Shown here in pieces: positions 45,400-58,865 of a stretch of 64,000 nucleotides of DNA. The stretch's first letter is position 1. Each line of letters begins with the position of its first letter. A program made the translations under genes and the position numbers. The notes under the pieces were generated by a model, which saw only the letters and a program-made list of their open reading frames with translations, was not told the origin of the DNA and made no database searches. The DNA is from Alentia gelatinosa (Eukaryota > Annelida > Polychaeta > Phyllodocida > Polynoidae): positions 14,655,298 to 14,719,297 of the forward strand of contig OX465583.1 in assembly GCA_950022655.1 (NCBI GenBank), read 5' to 3'.

Positions 45400-46828
45400 C
45401 GTGCTGAATCTCACATTATGATGCATTAATGAACTCGAATTTGTACAGACAGTAATTCAAAAAAAGCTTCATAATTTGGACTTGACGGGGTGAAATATTG
45501 TTGATTAAGCAATGAAAAAGAGCATTAAGTTTACTGCGGGTAAGTATGAGAATATATTTGAAATTCTATTTCATGAAAATAAAAGTGATATCAATGAAAT
45601 ATGAGATTGATTGTTCACAAATAAAAAAATTGTTGGTGAGACAATAGACAAGACATTCACTGCCTTAATGCGGTGTGTGAAAATAGAACTGTAGCCCCAT
45701 CTCCAACTGGGAGAACGGCATTGATGTCAAGTTGAGCGTAACTCACTCTCAGTATTCAATACGCGAGCCGCTCACGGAGAAGGATGGAGTGCTGATGGTG
45801 ACTGTGTGTGGCTTGACTCAATCTTCATTGAGCAAAAATTAATAAGCAAAGAATGATGAGAGATCCTGAATCTCTGTGTGATTTTTTATTCATTACCAAT
45901 TAGAGCGGGAATGAAATGCTGAAATCAATGGCAACCATTTCCGAATTAACTAGGATAAAAATTGTCCTATTACACGATTAAGGAAAATGTACATTGCACT
46001 GTCTAGTGAAAGGTTTACTATTGTGTTCATATCTATTGTTCAATACGAAAAATGAAAAAATAATTAGGATTCTGTATATTGTGAAATATTGATGTAATTC
46101 TGAGACTGTCAATGATTTGTGCAACTGAAAAATTACTATGAATATTGATGTGGAATTTCACCAAAGACATCGAATGATATTGGTGCTTGATTATATACAT
46201 TTCATTGTACTTTTAATAGGTGATTGTTCATTGAATAACCAAAAAATGAAACGGCATTCCTGGAGATATTGTACCTATTTTTGAGAAATAAAGTCGCAAA
46301 TGTAAACTTTTTAGGATTCACATTTACTTCCCTATCTCCCTCAGAATTACTCCTGTAGAAGAATCTCCTAACAGAAATCGATGACAATAAGATTGTTCTC
46401 AAAATCTCAATAAAAACATTACTTACTGACCGAATCATCTCACGAGGCTTTGAACCGGAGCGACGAGGCGATAGGGGTTAGTTGATAAATTCCAACTAAC
46501 TGCTCTATAACCTTTAAAAGTATCATTCTCCTGCCCAGAACTAACTGGCATAGCATCCAACCATATGAATGAGAATATTGGGCCAATGATGTTGCTGCCG
46601 TAGAGCAGAGTTTTCTGGGACTGAGAAGTCAAATTCAAAAGGGTATGTTTAGGACCTGGCCCCAGTTTGCTTTAGACAATGATAGAATAACATCAATGTA
46701 GTTTGATATTCTGAAGATAAATAGAGATCCGAACATGAAACTAGAGGAAGTTGGACCCGCTAGTAACCAATAACCGTAGGTTTCATAATATTGCCCTTGC
46801 GTCGTCATCACCAATAATGATTTTAGAA
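45400..46828. other. No recognised gene
   Basis: AT-rich, nothing identified. Confidence 0.4.
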
Positions 46829-47115
46829 GGAAAGCCACGAGATGAGAATAACTTGGCCCGTACTCCACCGCGTTTGAATGCGGAGTAATCCACGAAGCGA
46901 AGCTGAGTGAATTATGTAGCGGTCAAACGAGGTGGAGTGCAGACCAAGTTATTCTCATCGAGTGGGTTTCTGATTTTATCTCACCCCGTATAACATCATT
47001 TATTGCTGGAATAACTCGCTAAATTAGCCATTGAGTATTGGGTATAATACTTTCACGGCCGTGGAGTACGAGTTCCTAACGTTAAGCCTATGGAGAAAAA
47101 AACCGGGGTGAGATA
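46829..47115 (+). mobile_element. HH element, GTGAG subfamily (copy HH14)
   Basis: The hairpin at about 46829-46972 has arms CGAGATGAGAATAACTTGG and complement, with tip AGCGAAGCT at 46896-46904 (GAA triloop). The head runs to 47115 (TTATCTCACCCC to GGGGTGAGATAA) and contains CGTGGAGTACGAG, the complement of the arm phrase CGTACTCCAC, and AGCCTATGGAG. Confidence 0.83.
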
Positions 47116-47971
47116 ATGTTGTGAATAGGATGAAGATATATACCAATCATAGCAACTCCTTTTTTATGCCATGCGAGTGACCCCCTTGACCCGAGTCCGT
47201 CAAATATGTAGAAAACTAATTTGAATGCTGCCTTTAATCTCCCGGGTCATGTTCCACCATGAGCCCTTCACCGGATTTCAGAAACTTGATTTAGACTGTA
47301 CTACCTCTTGTACTTAAAGGCATATCTGACAATTTGGCATGAAAATTAAAACCCATGTCATTTTTCTGAAAATTGAATACAATGATCTCTAAGTGTTATA
47401 GAGCACATATCTGACTTAAAAATTGGGGGTCACCGTGCTAGATTTTGATTTAGAGATCAATATTATGATCATTTTATATAAGAATATATAGAGAATCTAA
47501 AAAGTTGTTTTTCACATAGTAAAACCCATGTCATTTTCCTCAATCGTTCACAGAATATAGTAGATGTATAGTACTACCTATCTAGGTTTCAAAAACCATA
47601 GGTCACCGTCCTTCTTTTTGAAAGAATTGAAGAAAACCATATTTTTCAGTTAATTTCCTATATAAATCAAGCAAATGAAAAAGGGCCTTTTTTACCTATT
47701 GGTACAAATTAGACAAAACCTAAATTTTGCTCTTATGAGTTTTGAATATGCCACAAATTACCAATTTCGATGGATGAATGGGAATATTTAAAAATCACAA
47801 GGTGGCGCCACCGTGGATTGTAGGATATGCCTTTAAGGCGCAGTCAATGGCAGGCCGAAATGTTAGTGACCATATCTTATGAGACATATTGCTGTAATGA
47901 TCCAAGAAAGCGGTAAGAGGCATATTGCGGCCTTTGGTGCTACAGATATGCAGTGATGTAGCTTTTAAAGC
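47116..47971. other. No recognised gene
   Basis: Three loosely similar phrases (AAAACCCATGTCATTTTYCT, ATAGTACTACCTATCTAGG and similar) recur at about 47350-47620. Nothing else. Confidence 0.35.
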
Positions 47972-48186
47972 CGGAGACACACCAAGTGAGAAATGCAGCG
48001 ATTTCCGGAATCGCCAACACAAAATGACCTTTATGTGAGCCATTATTTTATATTTCACCTGATTATTGCTCCAAAGGCGCTAAATTATCATTTTAAGATA
48101 TTACCATGAAATAATATCTCATATACATGCCATTTTGTGTTGGCGATTCCAGAGATCGCTGCCTTGACTCGCCTGGTGTGTCCCCA
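47972..48186. mobile_element. MITE with GGAGACACACC ends
   Basis: About 55-base inverted repeats: GGAGACACACCAAGTGAG then GCAGCGATTTCCGGAATCGC then CAACACAAAATG on the left, mirrored on the right (CATTTTGTGTTGGCGATTCC, CGCCTGGTGTGTCC). 215 bp with a short AT-rich centre. Superfamily unclear. Confidence 0.75.
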
Positions 48187-48540
48187 GTATCAGGTTGCAC
48201 CATATCATACTGTATTGGCTCTTTGATACATTGTTTATAAGATTGCTGTCCATCCAGAAATTCAATAACGTAGGGTACTGTTACACCGTTACTCGCGGAG
48301 ATTTATACTTTTTCATATGATCAAATATCATAATGCATAGCCTAATTGGTATTATCTCGTTCACAATTTATAATGAGATAATGGATAATTCAAATTGTAG
48401 CTCTTATGGTCATTTAGAATATCTCGATTGCACTCAATACGTTTGGTATTTTTGGTATGTCCAATGAAGGTATTGAACTTGTAGAATATGCTTAGAAACT
48501 TTCCCTCCGTTGATAATGTAATTCCTATCTCCTACAAAAT

Positions 48541-48832
48541 ATCATTATATACCTGTGGTAGTATATCCTAAACATACTGCCCGCTCCTACCCATGGCGTA
48601 TTTATACCCGTACGCCACACTGTGACGTACGGGGTATGTGATCACGTGACCAGGTAGAATTTCGCCATTTTTAGGTATATAATAATACGAAAACAGGCTG
48701 ACAGTCTTCGTACGTCAAAATACTTGGTAAAACTGTTGATCACATACATCCCTCTGCCTACGGCATCGGGATGTATGTGATCAACAGTTTCACCGCGTAT
48801 TTTTGACGTACGAAGACAGTAAGCCAGTTTCC
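48541..48832 (-). mobile_element. HH element, ATACC subfamily (copy HH15)
   Basis: The head starts with ATCATTATATACC at 48541 and ends GGTATATAATAATA at 48674-48687. The hairpin at about 48690-48832 has arms AACAGGCTGACAGTCTTCGT and TGTTGATCACATACATCCC. The tip GCCTACGGC at 48756-48764 is GCC-GTA-GGC on the minus strand. The head carries TGACGTACGGGGTATGTGAT, matching the arm phrases ACGTCA and ATCACATAC. Confidence 0.8.
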
Positions 48833-51800
48833 GTATAGTACCTTACAGATGTTTGTGAAGCACTAGATGGTGCACTTGTATTGCCTTTCCTGTAGCTGCC
48901 CTGTGGCAGGGCTGAGGGTGCTAGGCCTGCTCCACTGAGCCCTTATCCCCACCATGCCCTCTAGCGGCCTTTTGACAGCAGTACACGGAGAGGAATTCCG
49001 AGATTGATGTTGCAGTGCTCCGGCTGCGAGCTTTCAGAACGCAAGGACATTAAAGGTGCTTGGTTGGATGAGTTTGCATCGAGCCGGGAGGCGCAAATTA
49101 TAAGCCAGCTCTGACTTTGATTATAAATTAATCACATGTCTCTTCAATAGAAATACATAGATATAGAATATGGGGATTTCCACATAGGTTATGTATAAAA
49201 GATAACAACATTTGATAGAGGAGGACTTCACAACAGTAATGTTAAAACATCCTTACAGTCAAAGGTCTTCAAGGGGAAACCGGAGGGTGTACTGCTGATA
49301 GGTTTACATTGGCTCAGAAATCTTTTTAGCAAGGCGTCGTCACTTTAGATCTGCAGTGACCAAAATCTTCTTGAGTCAAATCGGCTGCTGCAATAGAATT
49401 AGATGTTTTCCTTTTGCTTGTTGTTTCCAGGATACATTTTATTGAGCCAAAGGCAGTTTTATTTTCACACCGTGACCTCAAGATTGAAAATGTTTCGCAG
49501 GTTTATCATCATATCCTTCTATATAATTCCTCTTTTTTACACAATATGAACTGACTTATTTATTGATAGTTTTAAGGTTCAAAAAGTGTTCATTTTCAGA
49601 ATGAATAGTGACAGAATCAAGTTATATCTTAACTCTAACATGCTTACCATTGCAAACTGCTATGATAGCTTTGCTTAAATACATGGGTGATGTTGAAATA
49701 AGTGGGTTTATTCCTATGAAATATAATATTCAAAGTTATCCATAAGTTTAAGTTCCAATAAACAGTTTGAATTGAATATTTTCATTTTGTGTTTATCAAA
49801 GTTGGAAAAGATTTCACTTGAGGTAATGAGCACTATCCGAAGATGTCTCGGATATACCCATTCCCATTAACTATTTGATAATTTTAACAGTTCTGCATTG
49901 ACAAATCAACACTTGACTAAATTCGGTGACATTCAGGAAAATGAATACATCAAGAAGCTCATGTAACACATATCTTTATTGTCTCGGTTAAAACAAAATG
50001 ATTGTTATTCTCTTGTGTCCAGGCGCAGTTATTATTACAGGGACTATAGAAGAGCTACAGTTGCAGGATAATTTCATGCTGCATCATATCCAAATATGGC
50101 GTGGTGCTCATACTGAAAACACGAAGTGAGACTGTGATGTTTCGCTCGACATGAGCAGCTCGGAGATGCCGACCACTGACACGACGAGTGACTCGTGAGT
50201 AGTTGATGAGCTTGGTTTACGATTACCAATACATGTTTACTCCGTGTGAGAAGCATTTGAGTTTTCTGATGAATGTAAAATCACTGCACCCTCATGCAAG
50301 ATAGCGATCTGTTTATAACAGCTAAACCTGCTATAAAAAACATGAGCAAATGTAATTTAGATGAAAACCTGATGATGTTACATGAGGGATGAAAAATACA
50401 TACAAAAGCAGCATACCTTTCTGGATGCTTGTATTCTATTCGATAATTCCCTCATTTATACAGAGATGTTCCTCAGGGAGAATGGATTTGAAACCATACG
50501 GAGATTGCCGTCTCGTGCCCAGTAAGCATTGTATAGACATCTATAATCAGGTTGTTAGAGCCTATCAATGTGGTAATTCTAAGGGGACTGAAATGTGCTT
50601 GAAGCTAGAGAAAATACCAATACGACTAGTGTTATTCGCGGCAATTATGTTGTAGAAAGCTGAGATTCATATTAGACAGTTCTATTGAACAATTACAATT
50701 CTGGAGGGAATGTCCTTTAACCGTGTGTATCAAAGGACGTTAGAATATTTTGTGTCCTCTTCATAGTGACTCGTATTTTACTATGGGGCTTAATCAAACA
50801 TAGGAAAAACGCAGATACTCATTCAGAAAAGTTCCATTGTCGGTATCACATTTGGTTATACAAGAATCCCTGCCTGAAATTTTACTCAAACAAGTGTAAA
50901 AACTGTCTTGACTTTTCAGCATCGAAATATCTAAGTCTAACCTTTTAGCATGCAACAATGCCTAGGCCTTGACTTTTCACTGTGAAAAAATGTCAAAGTC
51001 TGACTTTTTAGCATGTAATGATGGCTAAGCTCAAGGCTTCGACAACCATGAATAGGTTAACTCTACTGTCTTCTGGAAAGTGACTGATATAAAAGTGAAA
51101 GGATCCACAAAACAGAGATCCTCCATGAAATTAATATTTTCAGCTATTCGAAAACTTACAATTTATAATCATTGGAGAATGTGTGGATACGAAATTCTCT
51201 CATCTTTACTAATATCCATTTGAAAAAGCCACTTGGCCGCGTTTCATGCTATTTTCTTCTGATTTATGTATTATTAAGATATCCTTTAAAGCCCACTTTC
51301 TACGTATTCATTTCAAATAGGTCACGGCGCCAAAAAAACTAATAATAAATCAAAGCAAATGTCAACTGTACAGAATGTATGATTGGTCTCGAAATTGACA
51401 TGTACCTTAGGCAATGATAACAATTTGATCCTTACCATATTTATTCATTAATCTTTTTTTTATTTTACTTTTGTTTTCAAACGCTTCATTTACCTAAACG
51501 TTTTAGCACAGCACATGGCAGAATTGAAGTCCAAAGACATCACAGCTCTAAGAGAGAATGACAATTCATATACTACGTAGGTTTCAATCGCTTTGCTTAT
51601 TGCCTCAATAGTTCGCACTGGTATTGCCAGAGCAGGTATTTGATGAAACCAGCTCTAGGGCCAACATATTGCCAAGGGGACAAACGGAGAGATTGCCCAT
51701 TAAGTCTATTCGCGCGCTGGTTTGGATTGTCTGTTGGGGTGGTGCTTAAAGGCCAAGGGTTACCAGTCTGCCTTTGTGCGCCCATAAACAGGTCTAGGGT

Positions 51801-52083
51801 TTTGTGTGGAGCGAGTAATCACAACTTTGAGGCAGTAAGGAGCAGCTCAATAACTTGCCGTATGGCTCATATGCTGAAGTAGTCGCTGAAACACGTGGTT
51901 CAGCTTTACTACACAATTGGCGTGCTAAGACAAACGGAGATATTATTAATAGTGGGTGCAGTGAAGCATCTACCTGGCAATTAACCACACATCCCCTATT
52001 GCCTCTCTTTCATTAGTGGTATCATTATTGGTCGAGTGTGTATCCATCCTAAGATTGCTACCATTTCATTGTCGTGCTCTTAA
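48833..52083. other. No recognised gene; one short tandem repeat
   Basis: About 3.2 kb of AT-rich DNA. At 50908-51035 a unit of about 62 bases (CTTGACTTTTCA...AAGTCTRAC.TTTTAGCATG) occurs twice. Open frames of 60-88 codons have no recognisable domain. Confidence 0.4.
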
Positions 52084-52407
52084 CCCTTTAAGGACGGCTG
52101 CCTGTGGCCGAGGTACCCCCTAAAGGACGGGTGCATGTGGCACTTTATACTGCTAGGGGACGAGCACTTAGTCGTCATAATTTGAGGGTTTAATCACGTG
52201 ATACAATACATAATCTTAAATATTTAATTGTTTTTGAATACAAATACTATTTCTGATGTTAGACCAACATTCTGTGAAAATTTGATTAATATTGCTCCAT
52301 TATTTCCTTGTTAAAAACGAATTTGTATGTTTTTGAGAAATTATGCCTCAAAGCATCATTCGCCCTGGGCCGGATGATGCCTCAAGGCATCATTCGCCCT
52401 TAAAGGG
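52084..52407. mobile_element. piggyBac-like MITE
   Basis: TTAA on both sides; terminal inverted repeat CCCTTTAAGGACG on the left and its near-complement CGCCCTTAAAGGG on the right. 324 bp, no ORF. The right subterminal region has GATGCCTCAAGGCATC, a perfect palindrome. That palindrome and the adjacent ATTCGCCCT match the unit of the 34-bp minisatellite at 25.3 kb. Confidence 0.85.
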
Positions 52408-52504
52408 TTAATAAGAGAAGCGAAATGATGTGCGAAGTACAAATTGCGGAAAGAAAAAGAGAGAAGGGAGAAGAAGATCCAAGGAGCGGCCCATGGGATA
52501 ATAT

Positions 52505-52815
52505 GGAGAAACCAAACAAGAGTTAGTCGTGTTATTGTTTATCGCATGACTGCAAGATCGCATATTACTGCGCGAGGCAAAGAAGAGTGCAGTAATATGC
52601 GATCTTGCCGGAGTGCAATAAACAATAACACGACTAACTCAAGTTTGGTTTAGAATTTATCCTACCCCGCCCGTCTAAATTACTTCTACATTAACAAATG
52701 ACGTCATTTGTCAAGTGTATCCCACTAGAGGGATATTTTTCATTTTTCTGAGCTCCAGACCGAATACAGTGACCCAATGTTAAGCCTATGGAGTTTTTTA
52801 TTAGGGGTAGGATAA
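52505..52815 (+). mobile_element. HH element, subfamily C (copy HH16)
   Basis: Hairpin from about 52505 with arms AAACCAAACAAGAGTTAGTC and complement and inner palindrome AAGATCGCATATTACTGC. The tip region GAGGCAAAGAAGAG is a decayed version of GAGGCGAAGCCGAG. Head 52657-52815 between TTATCCTACCCC and GGGGTAGGATAA, with AGCCTATGGAG. Confidence 0.8.
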
Positions 52816-53377
52816 AGAGCTAGACAGAGAGCTGCTGGTAAACTCTTTACAAATATAGTAGCTGTAGATTACTATAAATGTTTATCGCGGTAGGTGAATG
52901 GAAACGTTTCTAATTAAGAACAGATTAAAAAGTTGGTGAAAAGGGAGTGCATCCTTTCTATAATTCTAAAAGGAAAAAGCATATGTTTGCACCATAAACA
53001 AAAAAATTATTTCACTCTTTCACATACAACACATACAATGATAAGACTGAAGACTAACATCAAGTTGTAAAGGGTGGTGGGTGGGTAAAATGTGTGTGTA
53101 AGGTTCGATGAGCTGAGCATAAGTGGCGGGAGGCCCGTGATGACGGAGGCGTCCAGATACTTGCGTAGGATGTATATGGCAAATTTTGCCTCGCCACAAT
53201 TACATTATAATTATACAATTTGATACAATTAGTTCCCCTGAGAGAAGAAAGACTGGGTGGAATGGCAGTGGGGAAATTATATTGAAAGTAAAATTGAAAA
53301 CGAAAGAAAGAAATTAAAAGGAAAACAGAAGGGGCGAGAGAAAAAGACCTACATGGGTATAGACAACCAAGTGAGAC
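52816..53377. other. No recognised gene
   Basis: A-rich stretch with nothing identified. Confidence 0.4.
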
Positions 53378-53380
53378 TTA

Positions 53381-53663
53381 GGCCCGGCGTCCACCTACTA
53401 CGATAGAATCGTAGAACTACCGATATGGCACCGATACAAAATGTCAAAATCGGTACCATATCGGGAAGGTGCAAAATCGTAGACATATGTCTAGACAAGC
53501 CAATCCACCACGCATTGTATGGGGTTTTTATTGGTGTCTAATCGCAGAAACGTGGTCAACTGCCCCGATATTAGGTAACCTTCCGACGCGATTTAGATTT
53601 TTTTATCGGGAGGTGCATCGTAGACCATATCGGTGCCTTATCGTAGTAGGTGGACGCCAGGCC
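53381..53663 (+). mobile_element. PIF/Harbinger-like MITE, copy 4
   Basis: Same termini as the other three copies. Flanks are TTA left and TAA right, so the duplication is imperfect or mutated. Several small differences inside (CGTAGAACTACCGAT; TCGGTGCCTTATCG). Confidence 0.83.
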
Positions 53664-53666
53664 TAA

Positions 53667-54712
53667 ACCTTCACACAGCTCGTTGTTCCTTCGCTTGTGG
53701 AACTGTGTAGGTGGTTGGCGGCCACTCTCCAGAGAGGGTTCACAGCGGCCGCCGGGCCAGGTACTTTAAGGCCGCGGGCATCGTTCATCACTGCATATAT
53801 TCATCATGAGACTGGAGGACCTGGAGACCCGTCCTATAGACAAACCTCCCCGACTGGCCCCTCGGCCACCATGCCAGGAGGAAAAGAGACGTCGGGGCAG
53901 CACTCCATTAAGCCATATCTGTGAAGAGTCCCATTTCCTGCCTCCATCGTCCTGAATTTGACTGCGGGATGAGAAGGAATGGAGCCGATCGATCATGCCT
54001 AACAAAGGCGCGGCTCTCAGTGTCTGTGAGTTTAGCCGGAGTTGCATGGAGTAAGCTGCTCTAAGGGAGAGTGGTGGCCATAATGGGTCAAAGCATGCTG
54101 TGTGGTGAACATTTAACGTTCTGAGCTACTCAAAGGTCCATCCATTGCTGTTCACTGACTACATATGATTGTTTTTGACGAGGAATTTTGTCGAATATAT
54201 ATATATATGCCCTGTGGTTTGAAGTCATGTTCATAGTATTAAGGACGAGTTGTATGGCGGATTGTCACCAGGGGGCTATGGATATAATGGTAAATAAACG
54301 TCCTTCGTTATCCAAGATATATTTCTATAGATACTACCTTACCACCGCAGTCTATACATTTGCTTCTAATTATCTTTCCATGTACCCTTAACGTCCACTT
54401 TCCTTATACTTACTTTCAATTAATATGTTTCAAATTGCTGCCTTGTTGACCTTATTTTTGAATTCCTTCTTTGACATTTATTGGTGACGCCAATCGTGGC
54501 CCATCGGGTACTCGTTTTCTTGCCCTTGGTACTGATATTAAACCCTACCAGTCAACACAGTGTTCTCGAATTCAACCTTTCACAGTGTTAACAATTTCGC
54601 GGAGACTTCACTGAAAGTGCATTAATAACTTTAAAGCCCGGAACCCACTGAGCTCCTGACACACTACGACAACCGTTCCGACACACTACGACACAGAATT
54701 TTCTAACCTTTT
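53667..54712. other. No recognised gene
   Basis: 53697-54040 is GC-rich with overlapping frames that carry no domain I recognise. Confidence 0.35.
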
Positions 54713-54775
54713 TTTTTTTTCTTTTTTTTTTATTACGACCAGTTCTGTCGTTTGTGACAGATCTTCCACTGGAAG
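54713..54775 (-). repeat. Possible retroposon 3' tail
   Basis: On the minus strand AGATCTGTCACAAACGACAG (stem-loop) then AACTGGTCGTAAT and a long A-run. Matches the arrangement at 5286-5356 and 61437-61500. Confidence 0.4.
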
Positions 54776-56319
54776 TGCAGCTTCTTCTTTTTTCTTCTTC
54801 TTTTTTTCACGGCCCTAATTTAGTTTCGTACCATGATATTCTATAAAACCAAAATTTTCAACATTCCACCAAAGATATGATGCGGAATTCTTCATTAATA
54901 GCCATGTCGTAGCCATGTTGGAGCCATGCAGTGAGTGCCCGCCTTAATATGATCGATTGCATTTCGCGAGACTTCTGAATTAGCTAAAGTAATTAGTTAT
55001 TCCCAACGCTCCAGGGGACAGGAAAGTTTCAACTGCAACACACCCGAGGAGGTGGTATTTCGAGTGACGCATCAGTCCTTAAGGTACTCACACTCCATCA
55101 ATGCATGCAACGTTGTGCCCGTGAGATCAGGAGGTAATATTAGGCTAACCCGATCGAGTTTCCAGGGCCTGGGGCCATCACTATAGCGTGTGTCATAAAC
55201 TGCAGGGTAACCTACCGACATGGAAGGGGGATAGTGCCATTTAGGGGAAGAGAACTATGAGTGGTTGTGGGTTTGGGAGCAACGAGCTGTAGCAGATCGC
55301 TGTTATGAAATATTGCAATATAACGTATTTGAAAATATATCAAGCCTGTTTCACCGCTATATAAGATGACCGACGTTTCCTACAGTCACTACTATGTTAG
55401 TGCTCGCGTATGGGAGTCGTACGACTTTAATAAGCGTGTGCTGATATTGTGATTCCAATATTACATACCTTAAAATGTGTAAAAATTGTTAGAATTTATC
55501 TAAATCACCCGTAGACCGCGACTCACACGAGACGACAGTGCCGTCAAAGATGTTGTGTGCGTCACAAAGATTAACTGGCAACTCCAATACACTCGCCTAG
55601 CTGAGGTTACGTTCACTCAAGCTCCCCGCCATTCATAGAAACTATGATTCAGGGAGTGAAGTTAATTAACATATAACTATGTGTCTCACCCCTGGTATGT
55701 TTGTCCTATAGGATTAACATTAGAAACCAAGTTGGATATTGCAACTATATTGCAGCGCAATCATCATAATATTTGGCGATGAACGCCAGACAACAGGAAA
55801 TGGGAGTAGACATGAAACAGAATGAAATACATGAAGTGAAGGGTAGGGTAGGAGAAATGACGGCAAGTTGGAGTAGTTTGGACATGTAGAAAGGCAGCTA
55901 TCATGGCTTGTCTGAGCCGAGGCAGTGTGAGGCACTTGGTGAGCGTATGGTGAGACTATGGCATTTGGTGATGGCAGACTGTAGGAGTTGTGTGCTGAGT
56001 GAGACACCACCATTGTGGCTGACAGGAGGACGTCAGGCATACTCAATGGCACTCTCCCTACACAGGTCGGGTTTCAGTCTTGCCCAGTTTGGAGGCGAAT
56101 CCTCTCAACACTGCTCTTCATTGTGATTAAACTTGGTAAAATAACTTCTCTAATACCCCTGAAGCAGCATCACACAAGAGACAATTCCTGCAATAACACC
56201 ACAGCTAACACAGGCATCTAAAAAGCAGAAACAGCAATGACACAGCACGAGTTTACCATAGCAACCGCTTGTATTACATTGTACTAAATCAGAGACATTT
56301 CCCTGAGTAGCTTCCCTTT
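54776..56319. other. No recognised gene; fragment of an HH head
   Basis: At 55683 TCTCACCCCTGG then TCCTATAGGATTAACATT resembles the first 50 bases of a GTGAG-subfamily HH head, but no second terminus or hairpin follows. Confidence 0.35.
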
Positions 56320-57003
56320 TTGAGCGCGGGAAATCGCGCTCATATACGTCATCTAGATAGAGGTTAGAATGCTCACACAGGGTTTCAGCTTGCTGCAAAG
56401 AATCTAACACTTCACTATCAATGTTCCACTATAAAGGCCTGGTTAAATGAGCAGGGGTCCAGTATCAAGCCTTTCCATGCCCCCTCCCCCACGACTGACT
56501 TGGTTCCTTTTAATAGAACTTTCAAGCCAAATAAACTTGAGTGCATCAAGCGCTAAGGGCTATCAGAGAGCGAACTGAGTGGCATAGCTGACCTATTAGC
56601 CAGAGAACTAGGGCAGTTGACCTGCCATGATAAATTCAGTCACAACCATGACAAGTTGAATGGCATCTGTGCTATGCTAGACCAGGCACAAGTCAAAATC
56701 AAAAACGTTAGCCAACAAATGACAAACACCTTAAAAGAAATATGATACATGAAATATGATAAAGTAAAACGTTTACATGATATACTTCTACACTATAATA
56801 CATATTCCTCTTGATGATACTTGAGAACAACTATCAAATCCATTCCCTGGGTTTGTTGAAACATTCTTGATACTTTCAAATACAAATGGCTTACTGATCA
56901 ATAATTTCCTATGATATTCTCTAACTTTTATTTGATGAGATCTTGGTATACCGCGCTCTTCCATTATAAATGGAAATACCTTTTGCTCCTAGTTTATGGA
57001 ATA
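56320..57003 (+). repeat. Dispersed ORF-bearing repeat R1, copy 2
   Basis: Inverted copy of 36455-37199. Starts at TTGAGCGCGGGAAATCGCGC. It has lost the ORF's N-terminal half (join near AAACTTGAGTGCATC, about 56527), carries a one-base frameshift nearby, and has about 150 extra bases (about 56748-56895) that copy 1 lacks. Confidence 0.75.
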
Positions 57004-57563
57004 CGTAGAACCCATCGATATTTGTATGTAATTATCAATAATGCCTGAGGGCGTCATGTTCGGTAATCGGGTTAATTTTGCCTGTACGGTGACTACATTT
57101 ATCGGGCCGTTGGCATTCTTCAAATGGACAAAACAAAGACTTTAATTATTCATAAATTTGTATCCTCAGGTCCTCTTTTTTTCTAGGACATGTTCACAAT
57201 GACATTCCAAGGCAAGGAAATGAAGTATTGTAACTAATGGACCCACTATACATTCAAATCATTATCAGTATATCGAGCCAATACAGAACAAACTCACGAA
57301 GGCTGACCTGGAGTGTCAGGGGTTGTGCAATCTAAGACGTGTGAATGAACTACCCATAATTAAAAACAGAAATAAAAAATGTGACAACCTTAAAGTACTC
57401 TAGAAACCAATGTAAATCAGTTAGGACTTACAATTAGAATGCGATAGAAAGTGCAACACCTAGCTATAACCAGACATTCTCGCACTCAATGAGATGTAAA
57501 TATGATGTTCTCAGAAAAAGTGGTTAGATCTTCCACTGTGTGGGAGATACATGCTCTTGATAT
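57004..57563. other. No recognised gene
   Basis: Nothing identified. Confidence 0.4.
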
Positions 57564-58087
57564 AATATAGGATCCAGTCATACTGATTCAGCTGTATATA
57601 AAGAGTAGTAAAACAGACAAATGATGATGAGATGGAATTACAAGTGGTAACTTAACATACCCAGTCGTAGATCGACTACATAGTTTTTGTTTCCTTTTTG
57701 AAACCTTTGTAGTTTTCATTCTTCTGGAATATACAATCCAATTTGTCCCACAGGACCTGCCCTCTATAGTACGGGCTATGCAACTAATTACTACAGTTTA
57801 TTCTTCTAGTTTTATATTTTTTATTTTGATCGCTCCTAGTTGGCCTCAACGTTAAATCCAAATTATCCACGTCCTTACATTACATTGCATACACCTTCGG
57901 GAATCTAGGTAGTCTAAATATTTTTCAGTATCTGCATTTTCCTTTACTCAAAACACCATTTCTCGAGATTGACGTGTTCAGAAGCGATTGTAGTATTATA
58001 GTACACTTCTAAGGTAGCAAACGAGACCAAAAACGAAATTCTAGCCTTGATCCCCCCATACCTTAAGCGCTACGGCTCCTTCGTACT
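57564..58087 (+). repeat. Large inverted repeat, left arm
   Basis: 524 bases matching the complement of 59824-60354 with only scattered differences. Outer end AATATAGGATCCAGTCATAC, inner end GGCTCCTTCGTACT. No ORF of note. The arm pair encloses 1.74 kb. Confidence 0.95.
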
Positions 58088-58496
58088 GGCCTCTGAAAAT
58101 ATAGTTTTGAGCCCTGATATCTACGATTTTAGCGGGGCTACTTTGGCTCCCTACAGGTAAAGATCAGAATTGATTATCTACTCAGGTATGAACATAGCTG
58201 ATTTCGTTAAACTGATTTTATCATTTGATATTCTCCCTTGATATCCTTATATGCATCTTGTATAATGCTCCACAATTACCACATCTGTCTGTATCTATCC
58301 GCCTATGGTGTGAGCATATAAATACCTTCGCGTCATACTCCTGCCATCCTCAGCCGTCTATTCTGGGGCCTTTGCCCACTGTGGCGGGGACTGGGAGTAG
58401 GAAATGGTGGGACGAGATGAATGAACGGCGTGAATTGAAGGGTGTGGCACATGACGACCATTTCCCCGGCTGCCACTGACCACACCGTCACATACT
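58088..58496. other. Spacer inside the large inverted repeat
   Basis: No feature recognised. An 84-codon frame at 58225-58479 shows no domain. Confidence 0.4.
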
Positions 58497-58865
58497 TAGT
58501 AGAAACCAAACGAGAGTTAGACTTGACAATGTTTATGCCACGACGGGAAGGTCGTGTATTACTACACGAGGCGTAGCCCAGTGTAGTGAGGAGCAGACCT
58601 GACCAGAGTGGCATAGACATTGACAAGTCTAACTCGAGTTCGGTTTCGTATTTATCCTACCCCGTCTACGCTTATATTACTGTTAAAAAGATAAATATTG
58701 AGTCAACGACCAACAGAACTTTTTTCATAGTAGCTGACATCCTGCTCTCTGATTGGTCAATATTGTTATTACTCTAGTGGCCTAAAAAACACTTTATGTC
58801 ACGGCCTGCCACATAAAATTTCCCTATGTTAAGTCTATGGCCGTTTTTTATTAGGGGTAGGATAA
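58497..58865 (+). mobile_element. HH element, subfamily A' (copy HH18)
   Basis: Starts TTAGTAGAAACCAAACGAGA; hairpin tip GGCGTAGCC at 58570-58578 (GTA triloop, plus strand). The head begins near 58652 at TTATCCTACCCC and ends GGGGTAGGATAA at 58865. Lies within the large inverted repeat. Confidence 0.85.
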
